From: Orobanche coerulescens
Lineage: Eukaryota; Streptophyta; Magnoliopsida; Lamiales; Orobanchaceae
Assembly: GCA_033398695.1 (NCBI GenBank)
Contig: CM065818.1
Location: 80,162,092-80,226,091, forward strand
Length of the DNA stretch: 64,000 nucleotides
Reading direction: 5' to 3'
Under the pieces are notes generated by a model. The model saw only the letters and a list, made by a program, of their open reading frames with translations, did no database searches and was not told the DNA's origin. Shown one piece after another: positions 42,962 through 55,100 of the stretch (its first letter is position 1; every line of letters begins with the position of its first letter). The position numbers and the translations under genes were made by a program.

Positions 42962-43898
42962 TGATACGATATCTAATATTCCAATCGAAGAAGCTCCAAT
43001 AAAAATCGACGTCCACGACGATACGCATGGCCATGCATCATTATACTTGGGAGAAAAGAATACGCGGATTGGAGTTACGTTGTTAACCGGAGTAACGTAA
43101 AACTTGACGACGGGATCGGTCCAAAAGCATGAAGATCGGCCAAAACATGCTTGAAAGGGACCCTTTGTCTTCATATCTTTCACAAGATAAGTGAAGATAA
43201 CCTCCTTCCCCACCTTCTTTGAAAATCGGCCAAGACAACAAACAAAGTCCCCACCTCCATATCTTATCTAGTCCAAAATCCATGAAAGATATCATGTCCT
43301 AAATAAATCATCAAGTTTCCCCACAAAATCGGCCATATTATACCTTGAGAAAGACTTTCATCAAGTCACCATCACCTAAGACTTTCATCAAGTCACCATC
43401 ACCTAATAAAACCAAATTCACCATATTTTTTCCTTCCCCACAAAATCGATCCAAAGCATGAGATTTGAGGAAGATTGTCATCAAGTATTTCGGCCGATTG
43501 GTGTGTTGCTAGGAAGTTACGTTTTCTCGTTTTATTGTACTTTCTTACGGTTAGAAACTACTATATATAGTAGTGCTCGTTGTATTGTAAAATCATCTTG
43601 AAAGTAATAAACCTTGTATTTCCTTTGAAATATACGTTGAACGAGTTCAACAAACTTTAGTTATTGTTTCGACGCGTCTCGAGATTTTAACTTGATCAAT
43701 TCTCAATAGGTCTTGGGAAAAGATTACCTTTATCGAGTTATAGGTCTAGTTCGATAAAACACATCAAACTCCGTATATCATACTACCTCACGGCCGAATC
43801 CCATTAAATTCGTCCATCCCCTTTTAATTTTGATCAATATTGTGAACGTGATAATCTTCCGTTGTGTTTTATACGCATTACTTACGTAATTCGTATCA
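42962..43898 (+). repeat. E6 3' LTR (type A)
   Basis: 937 bp, five differences from the 5' LTR seen by eye. TATA palindrome at 43557-43574. Followed by CCGAT (43899-43903). Confidence 0.95.
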
Positions 43899-43903
43899 CC
43901 GAT

Positions 43904-45172
43904 TCAGGTGATTCAAGTGGCCATGGAAAGCTAAGAAAGAGAGCTACAAATCTTATGAGATCCTAGGACCAAATTCGGACCCATTGGATCCCAGAAATGA
44001 CAAAACCGACAACATCATATTTGGTCCAAGATCATGAAGATTTTTGTCTCTTCTAGTTTCAAGACTTCATTTTCAAAGTCCACTACAATGCTTGGATCCT
44101 GATACGATACCTAATATTCCAATCGAAGAAGCTCCAATAAAAATCGACATCCACGACGATACAAATTCGCATGGTCATGCATCATTATACTTGGGAGAAA
44201 AGAACACACGGATTGGAGTTACGAGTAACGTAAAACTCGACAACGGAATCTGTCCGAAAGCATGAAAATTCGGCCATATCGTGCTTGAAAGGGACTCATG
44301 ATTTGTCAAGATACATGAAGATATTTCTCCTTCCCCACCTCACTAAAAAATCGGCCCAAGCATGAGAATTTGATGAAGACTTTCATCAAATATCTTCTTC
44401 ATGTCACCATCACCATAATACTTCCAAATGAAGATATTTCTCCTTCCCACCATAGTACAAAACGTAAGAAACATAAGATTGAAGGAAGACTTTCATCCTT
44501 CATGTCATTGTCCCTCATGTCATAGTCACCATAATAATTCCAAAGGGGTTGATATCATATCACCACAAAATCCTCATCATCCCTCCATGTTTCGGCCGAA
44601 TTGAACAAAAGAATTTGATGAAGACTTTCATCAAATGTCTCCTTCATGTCATTATCCTTTATGCCATAATCACCATGATAATTCCAAAAAGACTTGATAT
44701 CATATCACCACAAAATCCTCATGAACCCTACATGATTCGGCCGATTTGAAGGAGTTGCTAGGAAGTTTCATTTGCTTGTTTTTGTTGTATTTTCTATGGT
44801 TGGAAACTACTATATAAAGTAGTGCTTGTTGTATTTGTAAATCAGATCTTGAAAATTAATAAACCTTGTATTTCTTTGAAATATACGTTGAACGAGTTCA
44901 ACAAAACTTAGTTATTGTTTCGACGCGTCTCGAGATTTTAACTTGATCAATTCTCAATAGGTCTTGAGGAGAGATTACTTTTATCGAGTTATAGGTCTAA
45001 TTCGGTAAAACACATTCAAACCCATACACTATCCTACATCACGGCCGAAAACCGTATAAATTTCGGTAACCACCTTGTACTTTTGGTTGATACTTTGATA
45101 CTTTTCTAAACATAATAATCTTCCGTTGTATTTCATACGCATTACGTACACTTACATACGTAATTCGTATCA
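43904..45172 (+). repeat. N1 3' LTR, right part (mosaic)
   Basis: This resumes N1's LTR after E6. The N-type portion ends GGATCC at 44099 and a type-A LTR starts at 44100 (TGATACGATACC), exactly as in the 5' LTR at 19839. Ends CATACGTAATTCGTATCA, then AACAG (45173-45177). Confidence 0.92.
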
Positions 45173-45177
45173 AACAG

Positions 45178-45752
45178 CCAGCCAACTTCTATTATTGCTG
45201 ATTTTTTGTGTTTTGTTATTTTCCCTTCCCTTACATGTCATTATTAGACTTACATGTTATGTGGGGTGACTTATAACTATGTTTATTGTGTGATTCCCTC
45301 CCTATGATTTGATTCCTTTGTATTTTATCTTGATGTTTTGTTTTTCATTTCAAGATCATGTGATCTTGTTTTTATTCCTTGGTTGTTTAGAAGACTACAC
45401 TTCTATAAGTAGTCTTGTTCATGCTTGTATGAAACATTGAATGTTGTATAAGAAGAATACACTTTGTATTTCTATCCTTGGTGAATGCTTTTCATCGAAA
45501 CTTGATTATAATTCGACGTGTTTTCGAGTTTTAATCTAATCGATTCTCAATAGGTCTTGAGGAAAGATTACCTTATCAAACTATAGGTCTAGTTTGATAA
45601 ATCATTCATATTGTCTTGTTTACATATGCCGAATTGCCCTACTTTCGGTTATTCTTACGAGTGTTACACATATTCGAGTGTTGTGAGGATCAACAATATT
45701 TTCCGCTGCATTACATTCGAGTTTACGTCCATTTCATACGTAATTCGTATCA
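45178..45752 (+). repeat. E2 3' LTR, right part
   Basis: 575 bp matching 2366-2949 of the 5' LTR (CCAGCCAACTTCTATTATTG onward). Ends TACGTAATTCGTATCA, followed by ATAAA. Confidence 0.93.
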
Positions 45753-48700
45753 ATAAACAATCTCAAAAGGAGAAAATTGAGAAGCAGAATGCACTGTTCG
45801 ATTATAAGCAAACTCAACATGTGGCAGACATTCTTCCCAAGTTTTAATGTTTGTTTTTATTATAACCCTTAACAATGTAGAAAGAGTTCTATTTACTACT
45901 TCGGTTTGCCCATCAGTTTGTGGGTGACAAGTGGTAGAAAATAGAAGCTTTGTGCCTAATTTAGCCCATAAGGTTTTCCAAAAATAACTTAGGAACTTAG
46001 CATCACGATTAGAAACTATAGTTCTAGGCATTCCATGTAAATGAATGATCTCTCTAAAGAAAAGATTATCCACGTGAGATGCATAATCAGTTTTGTGACA
46101 AGCTATGAAATGTGCCATTTTTGAAAACCTATCAACCACAACAAATATAGAATCCCTCCCATACCGGTTTCTAGGCAATCCCATCACGAAATCCATCGAT
46201 ATATCAGTCCAAGGAGTATTAGGAATGGGTAGTGGGGTGTACAAACTATGGGGCTGAACTCGACTTTTAGCCATTTTACAATCGATACAGTGACCACAAA
46301 TACGAATGACATCTCGTTTCATACCCGGCTAGTAGAAATGTTCTTGCAAAACAGACAAGGTTTTATCAATGCCAAAATGACCCATCAACCCTCCGCCATG
46401 TAATTCGAGTAACAATAGTTCACGTATAGAGCTAGTAGGTATGCATAACTTATTTTCTTTGAACAGAAAATTATCACTCTTATAGTACTTATCTACTCCA
46501 GACTTCTCATAAGTAATGAAAATTTTGCCAAAATCTATGTCTTTCTCGTACATATTTTTAGTCAATTCAAAACCAAGTATTTTCGATTCTAAAGCAGTCA
46601 GGAAGGTATACCTGCGAGATAGAGCATCAGCAACAACGTTCTCTTTTCCCTGTTTGTACTTGATTACGTACGGGAACATCTCTATGAATTCCATCCATCG
46701 AGCATGCCTCCTATTCAACTTCTGTTGCCCCTTCAGATGTTTCAAGGACTCGTGATCAGTGTGTATCACGAACTCTTTGGGCCATAAGTAATGTTGCCAA
46801 GTCTCGAGTGCTCGAACCAAGGCATACAGTTCCTTGTCGTAAGTTGGATAGTTCAGCGAAGCTCCTCCCAACTTATCACTGAAGTGGGCAATCGGCCTAC
46901 CTTCTTGCATCAAAACAGCTCCTATACCTGTACCGGATGCATCACACTCGATCTCAAAAGACTTAGCAAAATTCGGCAGGGCTAGCAGTGGAGCGTTCGT
47001 CAGTTTTTCTTTCAAGGTTTTAAAGGTCGTCTCTTGTTCCTGTTCCCACTTGAATCCAACATTCTTCTTGATTACCTCGGTCAAAGGGGCGGCTACAGTA
47101 CTAAAGTTGGGTACAAACCGGCGATAGAAGCTTGCCATGCCGTGGAAGCTTCGGACTTCGCTCACATTTTTGGGGCTGTCCCATTCTCTAATTGCCCTCA
47201 CTTTCTCTTCATCGACCTGTATCCTCTGGGAACTAACAACAAAACCAAGGAAAGCCAATTTCTCGGTGCCAAAGTTGCACTTTTGGATGTTAGCAAATAA
47301 GTGTTCCTTTCTAAGCACAAGCAACACATCTTTCAAATGCTTTATACGTTCTTTCAAACTTTTGCTATATATTAGGATATCATCAAAGTACACAACAACA
47401 AATTTTCCAATAAAAGCACGTAGAACATGATTCACTACCCTCATAATGTGCTTGGTGCATTAGTGAGCCCAAATGGCATAACTAACCACTCATACAAACC
47501 ATGTTTAGTTTTAAATGCCGTTTTCACTCGTCTCCCTCTTTCATTCGAATCTGATGGTACCCACTATTTAAATCAATTTTTGAAAATATTGTGGAACCAT
47601 ATAATTCATCTAACATGTCGTCAAGTCTAGGGATGGGATGTCGATATTTCACCGTAATGTTGTTTATTGCACGGCAGTCCACGCACATCCTCCACGAGCC
47701 ATCTTTCTTTGGTACTAGCAATACCGGAACTGCACAAGGACTCATACTTTCTCTCACATGTCCCTTTGCTAGTAGTTCATCCACTTGCCTTTGCATCTCT
47801 CTAGTCTCCTCGGGATTACTTCGGCATGCAGGACGGTTTGGTATTGAGAATCCTGGAACAAAGTCGATACAGGGTTCTATGCCTCGAACGGGCGGCAATC
47901 CTGGTGGTGTCTCCTCAGGGAACATGTCTGCAAACTCCTGCAATAAAGAGACAATCAATGGATCAGTAGTATCAGGAATAGATGGAATATTAAGCAATAC
48001 ATCACGAAATAGTAATAGAACCACAGGCCGTCTTGCGAGCAAGGCCCATTTAACTTCACTAGCACTACAAAGGGCGACAGTTTTTATCCCTTTAGGGACC
48101 GCCGTGATTGTTTTCTTTTCCTTCTCCTTTCTTTCGCTTTCTCTCAGTGCTTGTTCTAATATCCTCTGATCTTCAAGGATTTTCTTAGGGGTCATAGGTG
48201 ATAGGTTGAATTTCTTCTTCCCAAAAATGAAGGAATACTTATTCGAAAACCCATCATGAGTAACTTTGCGGTCGTACTGCCATGGTCTTCCTAAAAGGAT
48301 CTGGGTGGCATGCATAGGGGTGATGTCGCAAACTACTTCATCCTCATATCTACCTATCTTAAAGGGCATGGTGCATCTACTTACTACTTTCAGTTCTCCA
48401 GCATTATTCATCCACATCAACTTATGTGGTTTAGGGTGTCTTTCGGTTTTAAGTTCTAGTTTCTGCACCAAGGCTGTGCTAACGACATTGACACAACTAC
48501 CCCCGTCTATGATCATACTACAGAGGTTCTCCTTAATGTAGCACCTACACTGAAACAAGTTCTCCCTCTGGCTATCCTCATCCTCCACTACCTTAGCTGA
48601 CAAGGATATTCTAAGCACTACATTAGTCTTCCCTTCTATGATCTCTTCATTACATTCTTCTATCTCTTATCCACTATCCTCATTCTTAATCTCTTCTTCT

Positions 48701-49919
48701 CCCTCACTTTCAGTCGCTATTTCCCCTGACTTAATGACTACAGCTCGCTTATTTGGGCAGTTTGGGGCTATGTGACCTATACCTTGACACCTATAGCATC
48801 GTATCTCGTGTGTCCTAGGTTGAGGTTTGGAATTTGGTGAAGGTTGGGGCTTAGTTGGCAGATTAGGGGCTGTCTGGACCCTAGTGACCGACAGTTTTGG
48901 ATCTTCCTTATGGTTAGTATGCTGTCTCGATTTCCATGGGATACTAGGAGTGGGGGTCTTCCTAGTTTGACGCCTCCGAACTTGGGTTTCTATTTTCTTG
49001 GCCGTGTGCACCATTTCTTCTAAGTCATGCATAGTCATGAGCTCTAATTGGTCTCTAATCTCAACATTAAGTCCGGCTAAGAACCTAGTCATGGTACTAT
49101 CATGGTCCTCCTCTATACGACATCTAATCAGTCCTGTTTCCATCTCCTTATAGTAATCGTCTACTGACTTAGTCACTTGCCTTAAAGTCTGGAGACTATA
49201 CCTAAGGTCCCTCATGTAATAGCTAGGAACAAACCTTTCCTTCATGTATCTATAGGTTTTTCCCCACGTCGATGCTTAAGTTGAACTACATGATCCCACC
49301 ATACAAGAGCATACCCAGTGAACTTTACAGTGGCTATATTAACCTTCTTAAGATCAGAAAAATTTCGACACTCAAATTGTCCCTTGACCTTCCGAACCCA
49401 TTCAAAAATAGTTTCGGGATCAGATTTGCCTTCAAAAGGTGGTATGGAGAACTTAACACTACTTAAGTTATCGTCTACCCATACTCGTTGTTCTCTAGGT
49501 TCTTGGTCGATCCTAGACTGTCTGTCATCCTCAAAGTACTCGTCATATTCATCTTCCGGCTAGTATTCAGGTGGTGGAGGGGTTGCCCTAACTCTACCCC
49601 ATCCTCTACCTCTATACCGTGAATCCCTTCCTCCCATCGTGGGTTCTCTCTCTCGATCCTCCCTGTTTCTAATACTAGGTTCGGGAGTTTGTAACGTTCT
49701 ATGGGATTTCAGCTCTTCTCTCATTTCCAACATCATGTTTTCCATCCTTCATATGTAGGATGTCAGGCCCTCGAGTTGGAATTACACATCACGGAAGCTT
49801 TGGATTTCATTAGTAACTGGGTCGTCGCTTAAGACCTCTTCCTCATCTACGGGATCCTTCCCAGCTCGTCTAGGGGCTGGAGTTTCTCCATCCTTCGAGT
49901 TTCTTGATCCTGTCATCAT
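45753..49919 (-). pseudogene. E1 gag-pol main block
   Basis: Gag starts at 49919 (MMTGSRNSKDGETPAP), with several in-frame stops. Capsid reads FSIPPFEGKSDPETIFEWVR. The CCHC knuckle CYRCQGIGHIAPNC lies near 48800. Protease IIDGGSCVNVVSTALVQKLE lies near 48510, with ILLGRPWQYDRKVTHDGF. RT runs 47900-47200 ([39 protein letters not shown], a frameshift near 47520, [13 protein letters not shown]). RNase H has [27 protein letters not shown] and [13 protein letters not shown], followed by [14 protein letters not shown] near 46326 (TGG in relatives) precedes integrase ([26 protein letters not shown]). The second catalytic Asp is Asn (VSNRDAKF, near 46005). This is a different family from E2-E7. Confidence 0.93.
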
Positions 49920-50004
49920 GGTACTAAGTGATTCGAAACAGGAAGCAAGTATCGAACAACTTACTTAAAACACAACAACTTAACTCCAATGCGAATCACA
50001 AAAT

Positions 50005-50052
<48 letters not shown>
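50005..50052. repeat. (TA)n(GA)n microsatellite in E1's leader
   Basis: About 12 TA units pass into about 12 GA units between E1's gag start and PBS. It is probably variable in length. Confidence 0.9.
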
Positions 50053-50089
50053 TATGAGAATAAAGATAAGAGAGGAACGACAAAACCGT

Positions 50090-50102
50090 TCTCCGATGCC
50101 AA
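50090..50102 (-). other. E1 primer-binding site
   Basis: The minus strand reads TTTGGCATCGGAG directly inside the LTR end CGGTATCA, a diverged tRNA-Met-type PBS. GAACG-GTTTTGT-CGTTC just downstream can form a hairpin, as in the other families. Confidence 0.65.
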
Positions 50103-50233
50103 ATGATACCGAACGATACCCAACAGTGATACCAATACAGGAACTGTTGTGATTCATGGTTGTGTGAGCGGAAGTATAAGTTCTCGAGCGGAGGCAAACA
50201 AATAGCAAGCAGCGGATTGTAACAACGGACGGT

Positions 50234-50476
50234 ACTTCGGTACAGCAACAATCGGACAGTACTTCAGTATGACACTTCGGTACAGCAACAATGGATTGTA
50301 CTTCGGTACAGCAATAATGGATTGTACTTCGGTACAGCAATAATGGATTGTATTTCAGTACAGCGACAATGGATTGTACTTCGGTACAGCAATAATGGAC
50401 TGTATTTCGGTACAGCGACAATGGATTGTACTTCGGTACAACAATAATGGACTGTATTTCGGTACAACGACAATGG
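50234..50476. repeat. 26-bp tandem repeats in E1 LTR
   Basis: About nine copies of a 26-base unit resembling ACTTCGGTACAGCAACAATG plus GATTGT, with alternating ACTTCGG/ATTTCGG and CAATAAT/CGACAAT variants. They lie between the TATA box and the LTR end, so they should be transcribed into the 5' leader. Confidence 0.9.
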
Positions 50477-50748
50477 ACACGAAAATGATGAGGGCACTTC
50501 AAACCCTTAAAACTAATCACTATAATCCCCTTAGAATCCTGTTCTAAAGAAACGTTTGGAATTATTGTAAGAACTCAAGTTTCTGTGATTAAGACTTAAC
50601 AATTTTATGAACTAAAATTATAAGAATGTAGAAGTGAGAATTATAAGAATAATACTCAAGAAAATTCGAGCAACAGTTCTTGATTCTAGCACAAAGCCGA
50701 AATATCTTTTTGATTTCGAAGGTGTTGTGTTTCATTACTTAAAGGTCT

Positions 50749-50757
50749 CCTTTTATA
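50749..50757 (-). promoter_or_regulatory. E1 LTR TATA box
   Basis: The minus strand reads TATAAAAGG in a short palindromic context (CTCCTATAAAAGGAG). It is the only TATA-like site in this stretch. Confidence 0.6.
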
Positions 50758-50929
50758 GGAGTGTACACAACAAACTATATGATACCTGACAGATTAAACT
50801 AAGGAAATAAAATCAAGAGTGTCCCTATTTCTAAGACAAAGCAGGGCGGTTACACATGTGACTAGATTAAAAGGAAATAAACTAACATCAACTATCCTGA
50901 CATATTAAATAAAGAAGACTTGAAAAGGT

Positions 50930-50934
50930 CTTGA
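50930..50934. repeat. E7 target-site duplication, left copy
   Basis: CTTGA is repeated at 57496-57500, and the flanks AAAAGGTCTTGA/CTTGAAAAGGTC show the duplication clearly. Confidence 0.93.
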
Positions 50935-52091
50935 TGATACGATATCTAATATTCCAATCGAAGAAGCTCCAATAAAAATCGACGTCCACGACGATACGCA
51001 TGGTCATGCATTATTATACTTGGGAGAAAAGAATATGCGGATTGGAGTTACGTTATTAATCGGAATCGGAGTAACGTAAAATTCGACGACGGAATCGGTC
51101 CGAAAGCATGAAAATCGGCCAAGGCATGCTTGAAAGGGACCTCACTTGACTTCATATCTTTAACAAGATAATGAAGTTATTCTCCTTCCCCACCATGATG
51201 ACAAACCGCCAAAGACACAAGATTTGAAGAAAGACTTTCATGATTCATGTCATTTTCCCTCAAGTCATAATCACCTATATAATTCCAAAGAGATTGATAT
51301 CATACAAAATCCTCATAATCTCTTGGTATCTTCGGCCGATTGGAAGCTTGCAAGAAGGGATGATTTGTGAAGACTTTCATCAAGGATCTTTCATGTCACC
51401 ATCATGAAATAAAGACCAAGATTTCTTCATGTCTCAATCAAACAATAAAATCCAAGATTGCTTGGTATCTCCTTGATATTTTCGGCCGATTAGGATGTTG
51501 CTAGGAAGTTTCGTTTTCTCGTTTTGTTGTATTTTCTTTCAGTTGGAAACTACTATATATGGTAGTGCTCGTTGTATTTGTAACATATCTGGAATATTAA
51601 TAAACCTTGTATTTCTTTGAAATATACGTTGAACGAGTTCAACAAAACTTTAGTTATTATTTCGACGCGTCTCGAATTATAACTTGATCGATTCTCAATA
51701 GGTCTTGAGGAGAGATTATTTTTATCGAGTTATAGGTCTAATTCGGTAAAACACATTCAAACCCATACACTATCCTACATCCCGGCCGAAACCGTATAAA
51801 TTTCGGCCACCACCTTTTATTTTGCTGTATCGACGAGTTGTTGTATCGAAGTAGTCCCATTGCTCGAAATTGTCAGATCGAGCGAGTCTTGTTGTTCGAA
51901 GTGCTATATCGACGAGTTGTCATTGCTCGAATCGGCCAGAGCGGCTTGCTTCATTTCGGCCGAGTAATCGCTCGCTACAGACGTGAAAGAGTCTTCTGCT
52001 GTACCGAGAGAGAATTCGTATCATAAGACCGTGATAATCTTCCTTTGTATTTTATATGTTTTACGTACACTTACATACGTAATTCGTATCA
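50935..52091 (+). repeat. E7 5' LTR (type A with U5 insert)
   Basis: Promoter ACTACTATATATGGTAGT at 51549-51566. A block of about 200 bp near 51825-52027 (TCGACGAGTTG repeats, ending GAATTCGTATCATAAG) is absent from E3-E6. Confidence 0.9.
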
Positions 52092-52095
52092 TAAG

Positions 52096-52108
52096 TGGTA
52101 TCGGAGCC
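52096..52108 (+). other. E7 primer-binding site
   Basis: TGGTATCGGAGCC, tRNA-Met type. Confidence 0.85.
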
Positions 52109-52142
52109 ATTTGTCTCACAGTTCTCGACATTACCCAAGAAG

Positions 52143-55100
52143 ATGGCTTTCACCGATGAAGAAGTAGCACAACTACGTGACGTCCTTCGCGGCTTACCGG
52201 AGCCCAGAATCCATGCACGACGAGGACATGACACCATGCATGCACCACGACATACGGATGAATACAAGACCAGCGAACTTCCAGAGTTCGTAGGCGGCAC
52301 CGATCCTGAGGTTTATTTGGAGTGGGAAAGAAAAATTGAACGAATGTTTGAGTTCAAGGATCTCGATGACGAGGTACGTTGCAAGTACGCGATTCTCAAA
52401 CTTGGAAAGGAAGCTTCCCTTTGGTTCGAGCGAATGAAGACACAAAGAATTCGTGCCGGAAAAGAGAAGATACGTTCGTGGGATTCCCTAAAAAGGAAAC
52501 TACGAAAAAGATATGTCCCGGCTACACACAAGTTAAGCTTGTATCGAAAAATTTCTGACCTCACGCAAGGAAAGCTAAGTGTCGAGGAGTACATCGAGGA
52601 GTTTGAAAACTTATCCTTGATGGGAGAACTTGAAGAAAGCGAAGAATTGCGGATGTCCCGTTTCCTACGAGGTTTGAACAAAAATATTGCTAATTCCGTG
52701 GAACTCTACCCCTATTCCGACTTTGATACTTTATGCGGACTTTGCATAAAGTTGGAAAATCAAAACAAAACAAAATTCTCTAAACCCGAATTCCCACCTA
52801 AATACGGAAATACCAACTTTGGCGCGAGTTCTAGCTCGTTTCCAAAACCTGTCACCACAAGCCAACCCGTTACTACCATTCCAAAAACTCCTATCACACC
52901 AAAAGAAACAAGCCTATCTAAAGTCCGGTGTTTCAAATGTCAAGGATTTGGACACTATCAAAGTGCTTGTCCAAATCGGAGGATTGTGACGTTACGAGAA
53001 GCCATAGCCGTCCGAGAAGAATTACTAGCCGAAGAAGAAAGAATTGGAGATGTTTTTAACTTAGAAGTCGGCGTAAGAAGAATGCGAGGCATACGATGCC
53101 CCGAACTATGACACGAACCTCGTCCTTCGCATGTTACAAACGAAGGCAGCCCCGAATGACGAAGAACAACGAGACCAAATCTTTCACACGAAGTGTCGTG
53201 TCGGAGAGAAATGGTGTAGCTTGATCATTGACGGTGGAAGTTGTACAAACGTGGCATCGAGCGAGATGGTCTCAAAACTCGGCTTGATCACCACGGCCCA
53301 TCCAAAGCCGTATGCACTCCATTGGCTCGATGATGGAAACAAAGTGAAAGTATCAAGACAAGTGAAGGTCGGACTCACCATGGGTTCGTACGGTGATGAT
53401 ATTACATGCGATGTACTACCAATGGACGCATGTCACGTGTTATTAGGAAGACCTTGGTTATTTGATCGGGACGTACTACATCGAGGGAGAAGTAACGAGT
53501 ATGAGTTACGTGACAAAGGTAAAAAAATTGTTCTTAAACCTATGTCACCTCAAGCTATCCGGGCGATGAGCTCGAAAAAATTCGAAGGACCAAAACTTAC
53601 GATGTTTGCAAACGAGAAGGAAGTCGAACACGCCATTGACGATGGCGAACGTGTTTATTTGATGATGATCAAAGAGGTCCGAAATCTTGCCACCAAATCA
53701 CACCATGAGGAAGAGATAGATGCACTATTACACGAGTTTTCTGGACGTATTTCGAAGACTTGCCTTAGGATTACCACCTATCCGCGGAATTGAACATCGA
53801 TTGATCTTATACCGAGCTCCATTAACGAACAAAGCGGCGTATCGTTGTAATCCCGAAGAAACCAAAGAACTACAACGTCAAATTGATGAACTCATGAATC
53901 ACGGATATGTCCGAGAAAGTTTAAGTCCGTGTGCGGTTCCAGTTCTACTTGTACCAAAAAAAAGACGGATCATGGCGAATGTGTATTGACAGTAGAGCCG
54001 TGAATAACATCACCGTCAAGTATCGGTTCCCCATCCCGAGACTAGACGACATGCTGGACGAGTTACATGGCTCGGTTATATTTTCCAAAGTTGATTTACG
54101 GAGCGGATACCATCAAATCCGCATGCGAGAGGGAGACGAATGGAAAACGGCGTTTAAAACAAAGAATGGACTTTACGAATGGGTTGTGATGCCATTCGGC
54201 CTCACCAACGCCCCGAGCACTTTTATGAGGTTGATGAACGAGGTTCTCAAACCTTTCTTGGGAAAGTTTGTTGTCGTATACTTAGACGACATTTTAATCT
54301 ACAGTCGATCCGTAGAGGAACATCTCGAACATTTGCGGTACGTATTTGAGACGCTAAAGGAACAAAAACTTTATGGAAAATGGGAGAAGTGTACTTTCCT
54401 AGTCGAGAGTCTTGTCTTTCTCGGCTATGTTGTTTCGAAAGACGGAGTTTCGGTCGACCAAGAGAAGATCGCGGCAATCAAGTCGTGGCCGACCCCAAAG
54501 ACAATCACGGAGGTACGATCATTTCATGGCCTCGCTTCTTTTTACCGGCGATTCATACGGGACTTTAGCACCATCTCCAGTCCGATCACGGAGTGTCTAA
54601 AAAAAAGGAACCTTTGCATGGAACGAGGCGGCCCAAAAGGCTTTTGAAAATTTAAAGGGGAAATTATGTGAAGCGCCGATTTTGACGTTACCCGATTTTC
54701 ACAACCGTTTGAGGTAGAATGCGACGCTAGCGGAGTTGGAATCGGGGCAGTGCTTATCCAAAGAGGCCGTCCCATCGCCTATTTTTCGGAGAAACTAAGT
54801 GGCGCCCGAGTGAATTATTGTACTTACGACAAGGAGTTCTATGCTATCGTGAGAGCACTCGATCATTGGAGTCATTATCTACGTTGAAACATTTCGTGCT
54901 GCACTCGGATCACGAGTCGTTAAAATACATCAACGGACAAAGTAAGCTAAGCCCGAGGCATGCAAAATGGGTGGAATTTTTACAATCTTTTCACTTTTCT
55001 TCCAAGTACAAAGACGGGAAGAGTAATATAGTGGCGGATGCACTATCGAGACGGTATGCCTTACTGTCGATGCTAGATGTTCGTTTGTTGGGGTTCAAGA

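Larger units (their letters stand above)
37766..43898 (+). mobile_element. E6: intact autonomous type-A Ty3/gypsy (CRM-like) element
   Basis: 6133 bp with equal 937-bp LTRs (37766-38702, 42962-43898), PBS 38707-38719, one uninterrupted gag-pol frame 38754-42938, PPT 42948-42961, TSD CCGAT. The LTRs differ at five sites that I could find by eye (38000, 38126, 38234, 38603, 38615 and their partners 5196 bp downstream). That is about 0.5 percent and implies recent insertion. It is the only element here with all catalytic residues in one frame, so it is the best candidate for an active or recently active autonomous source. Confidence 0.96.
19460..45172 (+). mobile_element. N1: non-autonomous LTR element with an intact novel ORF
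   Basis: After removing N2, E5 and E6 with their duplications, N1 is about 4.9 kb. Its two LTRs are 1452 bp each (19460-20278 + 28940-29572, and 37583-37765 + 43904-45172). The PBS is at 29577-29589, the PPT at 37568-37582 and about 2.0 kb of internal sequence lies between them. There is no protease, RT, RNase H or integrase. One reading frame (29918-29945 + 35959-37640) fills the interior. Flanked by AACAG. It must rely on another element's enzymes. Its PBS, hairpin and gag start match E2. Confidence 0.9.
1866..45752 (+). mobile_element. E2: type-B Ty3/gypsy element inserted in E1, hosting E3, E4 and N1
   Basis: E2 is bounded by LTRs starting TGATACGGAATC and ending TACGTAATTCGTATCA, with the ATAAA duplication on both sides. 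Coding blocks are 3058-4535 (gag, protease), 10452-12488 (RT, RNase H, integrase) and 18518-19339 (integrase tail). They are separated by E3 (4536-10446, TSD GATGG) and E4 (12489-18512, TSD ACTTG). N1 (19460-45172, TSD AACAG) splits the 3' LTR. Several CGA-to-TGA stops and an internal deletion at about 11760 inactivate it. Its leader and gag start closely resemble those of the N elements, which makes E2's family their probable autonomous parent. Confidence 0.92.
50104..50934 (-). repeat. E1 5' LTR, R/U5-proximal part
   Basis: This starts (minus-strand end) at TGATACCGAACG on the plus strand. It holds the 26-bp tandem array at 50234-50476 and a TATA box. It is interrupted by E7 at 50935 (TSD CTTGA) and continues at 57501. 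Confidence 0.83.

Noticed and set aside
45178..45752. Separate solo LTR
   Set aside because: It lacks a TGATACGG start and completes the LTR begun at 19027, as the AACAG duplication shows.
50234..50476. CRISPR-like regular repeats
   Set aside because: Units abut without unique spacers and lie in a retrotransposon LTR of a plant genome.
50930..50934. Shared CTTGA duplication in E5 and E7 as evidence of a common target preference
   Set aside because: Two identical 5-mers among nine pairs, with unlike flanking sequence, is too little to claim specificity.
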